Assembly (NCBI GenBank): GCA_937923795.1
Contig: CALDWI010000020.1
Coordinates: forward strand, 1-58,811
Length of the DNA stretch: 58,811 nt
DNA from: an uncultured Collinsella sp.
GTDB taxonomy: Bacteria; Actinomycetota; Coriobacteriia; Coriobacteriales; Coriobacteriaceae
Direction: 5' to 3'
The notes below the pieces were generated by a model. It made no database searches and was not told where the DNA came from. It saw only the letters and a program-made list of their open reading frames with translations. A program made the position numbers and the translations under genes. Of this stretch, positions 53,856 through 58,811 are shown in pieces; position 1 is the stretch's first letter, and each line of letters begins with the position of its first letter.

Positions 53856-53948
53856 AGGATCACCTTCACCCTTGCGAGATCTGAATAGCGTGCATGCCGG
53901 CCCGGACAGAAATACACCCCGCGCCGAGGCCCGCTATCGTCGGACGCA

Positions 53949-54149
53949 TGTTAACGTACTCTACTTTTTCTATCTGCATCTCTTCTGCTTTATAAGTCCA
54001 TACGGCAGTACCGTTCACGGCTGAATTTCTACCGATTACCAGATTCTCAAAAAGTGACAAGCGTTGTGTTATGAGTACGTTAACATAGCCCGTAACGTGC
54101 GATATCGTGAACACTTGGTTCATGCCGCTTCAAGTTGTTAACGTACTCA
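53949..54149. promoter_or_regulatory. Three GalR-type operators
   Basis: TGTTAACGTACTCT at 53949-53962, TGAGTACGTTAACA at 54072-54085 (reverse orientation) and TGTTAACGTACTCA at 54136-54149. All have the central CG of LacI-family sites with half-sites TGTTAA and TGAGTA. A plausible galK promoter -10 (TGTTAT, about 54066) lies just before the second site. Confidence 0.8.
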
Positions 54150-54193
54150 TAACGACGCAAAACTCACCCGTGCGCGCCAAGGAAAGGACCCCT

Positions 54194-55399
54194 ATGACCG
54201 CTCCCGACAAAAAGACACTCACCACGCTCACCAGGCTGTTTGAGGAGGAGTTTGGACCCATCGGCGACCGCCAGGTGCTCTACGTGCACGCGCCTGGGCG
54301 TTCCGAGATCAGCGGCAATCACACCGATCACGAAGGCGGCCATGTTATCGCCGGCTCGCTCGATGTCGCCGTTGACGGCATCGCCGTGGCGACCGACACC
54401 AACAAGGTCCGCGTTGCCGATGAGGGCTACCCCACCTTTGAGATCACGCTCGACACGCTGGATATTCAAGAGTCCGAGAAGGGCACGTCCGCAAGTCTCG
54501 TCCGCGGCATGGCCCACGAGGTCGCTGCCCTGGGCGTTGACCCCCGCGGCTTTGACTTTGCCTTCACCTGCACCGTCCCCTCGGGCGGCGGTCTTTCCAG
54601 CTCTGCCGCCGTCGAGGCCGCTTACGGCCGCGCCATGGAAACGCTCTGGGGCGCACCCGCCATTGAGCCCGTCGCGCTTGCGCAGATGAGCCAGCGCACC
54701 GAGAACAACTACTACGGCAAGCCCTGCGGCCTGATGGACCAGGCTGCCGTGTGTCTGGGCGGCCTTGCCTACATGGACTTTGAGGATCAGGCTCAGCCTA
54801 AGACCCAGAAACTCGAGCTTAACTTTGAGGATCACGGCTATGCGCTCGTGCTCGTTAAGGTCGGTGCCGACCACGTGGCCGCCACCGACGACTACGCCGC
54901 CGTTCCGCGCGAGATGCAAGACGTCGCTGCCGAGTTTGGCAAGACACGCCTGTGCGAGGTAAACGTGGCGGACTTTGACGCCAAGCTCCCCGAGCTGCGC
55001 GCCAAGCTGGGCGACCGCGCCTGCCTGCGCGCCGTTCACTACTGGTACGAGAACGGCCTGGTCGACAAGCGCTGGGCAGCCCTGAACGCCGGCGACATCG
55101 ACCAGTTCCTGGTCCTGACGCGCGAGTCCGGCGCCAGCTCCGCCATGTACCTGCAGAATGTTGTTGCCAAACTGGGTTCCCAGCAACCCTCCATGTACGC
55201 GCTTGCTCTTGCCGAGCATGTGCTCGACGGCCGCGGCGCCGTCCGTATCCACGGTGGCGGCTTTGGTGGCACCATCCAGGCCTTCGTGCCGCTCGACCTG
55301 GTCGACACCTTCATTACCAAGATGAACGGCTGGCTGGGCGAGGGCTCTGCCCGTCACTACGCCATCTCTGACAAGGGGGCTTACGCGGCATGGCTGTAA
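54194..55399 (+). CDS. galK: Galactokinase
   Basis: Phosphorylates galactose at C1, first step of the Leloir pathway. The 401-residue GHMP kinase has a galactokinase signature variant PGRSEISGNHTDHEGG, the ATP loop TVPSGGGLSSSAAVE, and a C-terminal GGGFGGTIQ motif. AAAGGA precedes the ATG at 54194; earlier in-frame starts would overlap the operators. It overlaps galT by 10 bases. Confidence 0.94.
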   Translation: MTAPDKKTLTTLTRLFEEEFGPIGDRQVLYVHAPGRSEISGNHTDHEGGHVIAGSLDVAVDGIAVATDTNKVRVADEGYPTFEITLDTLDIQESEKGTSASLVRGMAHEVAALGVDPRGFDFAFTCTVPSGGGLSSSAAVEAAYGRAMETLWGAPAIEPVALAQMSQRTENNYYGKPCGLMDQAAVCLGGLAYMDFEDQAQPKTQKLELNFEDHGYALVLVKVGADHVAATDDYAAVPREMQDVAAEFGKTRLCEVNVADFDAKLPELRAKLGDRACLRAVHYWYENGLVDKRWAALNAGDIDQFLVLTRESGASSAMYLQNVVAKLGSQQPSMYALALAEHVLDGRGAVRIHGGGFGGTIQAFVPLDLVDTFITKMNGWLGEGSARHYAISDKGAYAAWL

Positions 55400-57018
55400 T
55401 GACTGATGTGCGCGAGGCCGCGCAGGGCCTCATCGAATATGCCATCCACCGATCGATGATCGGACAGGACGACCGCATCTGGGCCTACAACACCATTCTG
55501 GAGTGCATCGGCGCCACGGGCCCCGCACTCGACATGGCCTGGGCGCTCCAGGTCGAGAAACTCTCGCTCGTTCACCCCGATACCCTGCCCGACTTTGACC
55601 TGGAGGGCACGCTTGCCGCGCTCTCCGAGACCGCCGTTGCCAACGGCGCTGCCGAGGACACGGCATCGGGCCGCGACCGCATTGCCATGCGCATTATGGG
55701 CGTTCTCATGCCGAGGCCTTCGGTTGTAAACGAGGAGTTCAACGGACGCATGGGCGTCAACGAGCCCCGTGCCGCGACCGACTGGTTCTACGGCCTGTGC
55801 TGCGACGCCGGCTACGTGCGCCGTGCCGCCATCGCGCGCAACATCAAATGGAGCACCCCCACCAACTGGGGCGACCTGGAGATCACTATCAACCTGTCAA
55901 AGCCCGAAAAGGACCCGCGCGATATCGCCGCAGCAGGTGCCGCCAAAAACACGGGCGAGAAGTATCCCGCCTGTCAGCTCTGCATCGAAAACGAGGGCTA
56001 CCCCGGACGCTCCGCCGCAGCCGACGGCGGCGCTCATCCCGCCCGCCAGAATCTGCGCGTTATCCCCATTGAGCTCGACGGCGAGCGCTGGGGCTTCCAG
56101 TACAGCCCGTACGCATACTTTAACGAGCACTGCATTGCCATGAGCTCCGAGCATCGTCCGATGCACGTCGACCGCAAGGGGCTGACCTGCCTGCTCGACT
56201 TTGTCGACCTGTTCCCGCACTACTTTATTGGCTCCAACGCCGACCTGCCCATCGTGGGCGGCTCGATTCTGTCGCACGACCACTTCCAGGGCGGCGCGCA
56301 CGAGTTCCCCATGATGCACGCCGCCGAGGTCTCGCAGTTTAGCGTGCCCGGCTTTGACCAGGTCAGCGGTACCGTGTTGCAGTGGCCGCTTTCGGTGCTG
56401 CGACTGCGCTCGCACGACCGCGCCCAGCTGCTCGACGCCACCGAGAAGATTATCCTCGCCTGGCGCGAGTGGACCGATGAGTCGGTGGGCGTCATCGCGC
56501 ACACAGCCGACGGCGTAGCGCACAACACCGTGACGCCCGTCATCCGCCGCGTCGACTCGCGCGGCAATGCCGGCGGCGAAGTCTACGAGGCCTACCTGGC
56601 GCTTCGCTGCAACATCACGACTGACGAGCATCCGCTGGGCGTATTCCACCCGCATGCTGAGTACCACCACATCAAGAAGGAGAACATCGGCCTGATCGAG
56701 GTCATGGGCCTGGCCATTTTGCCGCCGCGCTTGGTTCCCGAGCTCGGCGCTGTCCGCGAGCACTTGCTGGCGGCCAAGGCCGATGCCAGCTACGACCTTG
56801 CTGGCGCGCTCGAGGGCGACGACCTTTGCCGCAGCCACGCCGCATGGGCCAAGGACGTCTTTGCCCGCCGCGCCGACGAGCTTACAGCCGACAACGCCAT
56901 CGACATCCTGCACGAAGAGGTCGGCGTGGTGTTTGGCCACGTACTCGACAACGCCGGCGTCTTTAAGTGGGACGAGGCAGGACGCGCCGCCCAGCAGCGC
57001 TTTATCGACTCGCTGTAG
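55390..57018 (+). CDS. galT: UDP-glucose-hexose-1-phosphate uridylyltransferase
   Basis: Exchanges UMP between UDP-glucose and galactose-1-phosphate. The 542-residue protein belongs to the long Gram-positive-type GalT class, with a VGGSILSHDHFQGG active-site region (the nucleophilic His in the SHDHFQ stretch) and HPHAEYHHIKKENIGLIEVMG. Translation starts at 55390 or four codons later at 55399, next to the galK stop, consistent with coupling. No galE is in the window. Confidence 0.93.
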   Translation: MAVMTDVREAAQGLIEYAIHRSMIGQDDRIWAYNTILECIGATGPALDMAWALQVEKLSLVHPDTLPDFDLEGTLAALSETAVANGAAEDTASGRDRIAMRIMGVLMPRPSVVNEEFNGRMGVNEPRAATDWFYGLCCDAGYVRRAAIARNIKWSTPTNWGDLEITINLSKPEKDPRDIAAAGAAKNTGEKYPACQLCIENEGYPGRSAAADGGAHPARQNLRVIPIELDGERWGFQYSPYAYFNEHCIAMSSEHRPMHVDRKGLTCLLDFVDLFPHYFIGSNADLPIVGGSILSHDHFQGGAHEFPMMHAAEVSQFSVPGFDQVSGTVLQWPLSVLRLRSHDRAQLLDATEKIILAWREWTDESVGVIAHTADGVAHNTVTPVIRRVDSRGNAGGEVYEAYLALRCNITTDEHPLGVFHPHAEYHHIKKENIGLIEVMGLAILPPRLVPELGAVREHLLAAKADASYDLAGALEGDDLCRSHAAWAKDVFARRADELTADNAIDILHEEVGVVFGHVLDNAGVFKWDEAGRAAQQRFIDSL

Positions 57019-57066
57019 TACGCGAACTCGAAAGCACGCACTTAACAAATAGCGCCTACACGACCA

Positions 57067-57105
57067 CGGCGCCCGCCGGCAACATCGCCGACGGGCGCCG
57101 TTTTC
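57067..57105 (+). terminator. Terminator after galT
   Basis: CGGCGCCCG (57067-57075) pairs with CGGGCGCCG (57092-57100), followed by TTTTC. Confidence 0.85.
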
Positions 57106-57136
57106 TGATGCAAGGGTAGCTAATTTGCACCAAAAC

Positions 57137-57185
57137 AAGGAGTGTTCCAAACTGCCGACAGAGAAGGAACGCTCCCACCTGCCGA
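57137..57185 (+). repeat. 49-bp dispersed repeat, copy b
   Basis: AAGGAGTGTTCCAAACTGCC then GACAGAG and a second AAGGAACGCTCCC-CTGCC unit. It lies upstream of the DUF4143 gene and matches copy c at 58648 in the same orientation and copy a at 26281 in reverse. Confidence 0.8.
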
Positions 57186-57193
57186 CCTGAATC

Positions 57194-57279
57194 CCCACAT
57201 TATTCGATGGAAAAACGTGGTTACCTCCCACATTATTCGATGGAGAAACGTGGTTTACTCCCACATTATTCGATGGAAA
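57194..57279 (+). repeat. 33-bp tandem repeats upstream of the second DUF4143 gene
   Basis: Copies begin at 57194, 57227 and 57260 (last partial), each starting CCCACATTATTCGATGG followed by AAAACGTGGTT-like sequence. The period of 33 bases is about three helical turns. CCCAC and GTGG within a unit are complementary. They end 43 bases before the start codon. Confidence 0.9.
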
Positions 57280-57322
57280 GACCAAAACGGTCTTATACTA
57301 ACCATGATCGTTAGGGGGCAGT

Positions 57323-58624
57323 ATGCAGCGACAGCTAATGGACGAACTCATCGCTTGGAAATCTAGGTCAAACCGCAAGCCCCTCCTGCTTAAGGGGGCC
57401 CGCCAGACGGGAAAAACTTGGCTTCTCAACGAATTCGCAGGCCAGCAGTATCAAAACGTCATCCGTTTTGACTTTATGCTCGAACCGGGCGCACGTTCGC
57501 TGTTCGACGGAAGCCTTGACCCCAAACGCATCATCTCCCAGATAGAGCTCCTGCGCGGCCAGACCATAACGCCGACAGACACGCTCATCATCTTCGACGA
57601 AATCCAAGAGGCACCGCGTGGCATCACCTCGCTCAAATACTTCAACGAGCTGGCGCCGGAATACCATATCATGGCAGCCGGCTCCTATATGGGGCTCGCG
57701 CTCCGACGCGAAAACGAGTCGTTCCCCGTCGGCAAGATCGACCAGCTTACCATGCGCCCCATGGGGTTTGTCGAGTTCGTTCGTGCCGTCGATGGCGATC
57801 CGCTCGCAGATGCCATCCTTGCCGCAGACATGGACCTGCTGGCGAACGTTTCCGAAAAGCTCGAGCGCCTGCTCAAGGAATACCTCGTTGTCGGTGGCAT
57901 GCCAGAAGTTGTCTCCGCTTTCGCCGCCTCCCACGATTTCATCGAGGCCCGCAGGCTTCAGCAGCAAATCATCGAAGCTTATGAATCCGATTTTGGCAAG
58001 CATGCGCCAGCCCGCATCGTCGAGCGCATGAGGCTGGTTTGGAAATCCCTTCCCGGCCAGCTCGCAAAGGAAAACAAGAAGTTCGTCTACGGCGCGCTTC
58101 GTCCCGGGGCGCGCGCACGCGATTTTGAGGAAAGCCTCCAGTGGCTCATGGACTATGGAATCGTTCATAAGGTACCACGTGTTTCCGCCCTAAGAGCACC
58201 GCTCACAAGCTACGAGGATCTCTCGGGCTTCAAGCTGTTCTGCATCGACACCGGCATCCTCGGAGCACTCTCCGGCCTCACGCCAGCCATTGTTCTGAAC
58301 GGGCCCGCTGTTTTTACGGAGTTCAAAGGCTCGCTGACCGAGCAATACGTCGCACAGGAGCTTTTGCTCCAAGGCAATACTCCTGCGTATTGGTCATCCT
58401 CCTCCGGCAATGCAGAGACTGACTTTGCCATCGACCATGCGGGGACCGTGCTTCCGCTCGAGGTCAAGGCAGCAGAGAATCTCAAAGCAAAGAGCCTGAG
58501 GATTGCCTGCGAGAAGTTCAAGCTCGAGCGCTGCGTGAGAACATCGTTAGCGGCATATAGAGACGAGGGCACGCTCGTCAACATTCCGCTCTGGGAGATT
58601 GGGCAAATCGACAAGCTGGCATAG
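57323..58624 (+). CDS. AAA ATPase with DUF4143, type 2
   Basis: The 433-residue protein has Walker A GARQTGKTW (25-33), Walker B TLIIFDEIQEAPR, sensor AAGSYMGLAL, and a C-terminal DUF4143 part with a nuclease-like AETDFAID...PLEVKAAEN motif. The biological role of this family is not established. It is only distantly similar to the ATPase at 30686. GGGGGC precedes the ATG. It is flanked by 49-bp direct repeats and preceded by 33-bp tandem repeats, suggesting a mobile or exchangeable cassette. Confidence 0.9.
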   Translation: MQRQLMDELIAWKSRSNRKPLLLKGARQTGKTWLLNEFAGQQYQNVIRFDFMLEPGARSLFDGSLDPKRIISQIELLRGQTITPTDTLIIFDEIQEAPRGITSLKYFNELAPEYHIMAAGSYMGLALRRENESFPVGKIDQLTMRPMGFVEFVRAVDGDPLADAILAADMDLLANVSEKLERLLKEYLVVGGMPEVVSAFAASHDFIEARRLQQQIIEAYESDFGKHAPARIVERMRLVWKSLPGQLAKENKKFVYGALRPGARARDFEESLQWLMDYGIVHKVPRVSALRAPLTSYEDLSGFKLFCIDTGILGALSGLTPAIVLNGPAVFTEFKGSLTEQYVAQELLLQGNTPAYWSSSSGNAETDFAIDHAGTVLPLEVKAAENLKAKSLRIACEKFKLERCVRTSLAAYRDEGTLVNIPLWEIGQIDKLA

Positions 58625-58647
58625 GCGCTGTGGAGGGGGTGCCCCGT

Positions 58648-58695
58648 AAGGAGTGTCCCAAACTGCCAGCAGAAAAGGAACGTCCCTATCTGCCG
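58648..58695 (+). repeat. 49-bp dispersed repeat, copy c
   Basis: AAGGAGTGTCCCAAACTGCC then AGCAGAA and a second AAGGAACGTCCC-CTGCC unit, 24 bases past the DUF4143 stop. The rest of the right edge (58696-58811) shows GGAAACGACAG twice and an AGCCCC...GGGGCT stem, but no gene. Confidence 0.8.
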
Positions 58696-58811
58696 CATTC
58701 CCGAAGCAAGGCAACGCCGATGTCTTGGAAACGACAGACACTATGACCCAATCCGAGGGCACGGAAACGACAGGAGCCCCCGCTCGTGACCGCGGGTCGG
58801 GGCTGCGACAA

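Noticed and set aside
57194..57279. CRISPR-like short repeats
   Set aside because: The repeats are contiguous 33-bp tandems without spacers, only about 2.6 copies, and no cas genes are near.
55897..57285. 462-codon minus-strand frame opposite galT
   Set aside because: Antisense to galT; its repeated SNNVG peptide merely translates the 33-bp DNA repeats.
58210..58762. Minus-strand frames at the right edge
   Set aside because: They are antisense to the DUF4143 gene or cover the 49-bp repeat; no codon or motif support.

Overview
The window looks like chromosomal DNA from a gut Coriobacterium, most likely Collinsella or a close relative. This is inferred from the GC-rich coding style, membrane-anchored 7-helix LuxR regulators, fermentative metabolism (pyruvate formate-lyase, flavodiiron protein, sugar PTS) and an agmatine-deiminase island. 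No rRNA, tRNA or CRISPR array was seen. About 40 genes are supported, most as short co-directional groups.

Layout. 300-5600: threonine/aspartate-family genes, with lysC and asd leftward and thrC and thrB rightward; homoserine dehydrogenase is not here. 5900-7310: a DUF3990 toxin / Xre antitoxin pair with an operator-like double palindrome. 7340-10680: engB, mtnN, pflA, degV. 10960-16580: a fructoside operon (two GH32 enzymes, a sucrose-type PTS IIBC, a LacI regulator) whose promoter is overlaid by 17-bp operators. 16880-19270: pyruvate formate-lyase encoded as two genes, the catalytic barrel (pflB) and a separate glycyl-radical domain. 19820-24490: MarR regulator and a heterodimeric ABC exporter. 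25070-27260: DAHP synthase and a GNAT acetyltransferase. 27300-28050: wreck of a Ser/Thr-kinase gene. 28210-44310: the agmatine island, with two agmatine deiminases, two amino-acid/polyamine antiporters, a putrescine-type carbamoyltransferase, three LuxR-family regulators (one frameshifted), an amidohydrolase, a MATE pump and a DUF4143 ATPase. 44640-47630: ABC permease plus ATPase. 47775-48764: a NUDIX-Vsr fusion. 49470-51470: class II aldolase and a divergent DeoR regulator. 51530-52700: flavodiiron protein. 52820-57020: galactose regulator, galK and galT. 57320-58620: a second DUF4143 ATPase.

The non-coding DNA is unusually rich in structure. A family of long, perfectly paired palindromes sits just 3' of asd, thrB, the pfl genes and the aldolase gene, with a probable diverged member between thrC and thrB. 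The clear copies share a fixed architecture (conserved asymmetric internal loop, small apex hairpin) although their arm sequences differ, and all four have the same orientation relative to the upstream gene. Inside the agmatine island several intergenic regions fold on paper into nested helices and three-way junctions upstream of aguA2, the first antiporter and ptcA; these are candidate regulatory RNAs. Other repeat families are a roughly 280-bp block downstream of two LuxR genes, a 49-bp repeat flanking the second DUF4143 gene, tandem 23-bp and 33-bp repeats before the two DUF4143 genes, and one MITE-like element.

Working together: the island should import agmatine in exchange for putrescine, deiminate it to N-carbamoylputrescine and split that to putrescine and carbamoyl phosphate. 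The carbamate kinase needed to harvest ATP is not in the window. All functional assignments come from reading motifs by eye; no database search was run.
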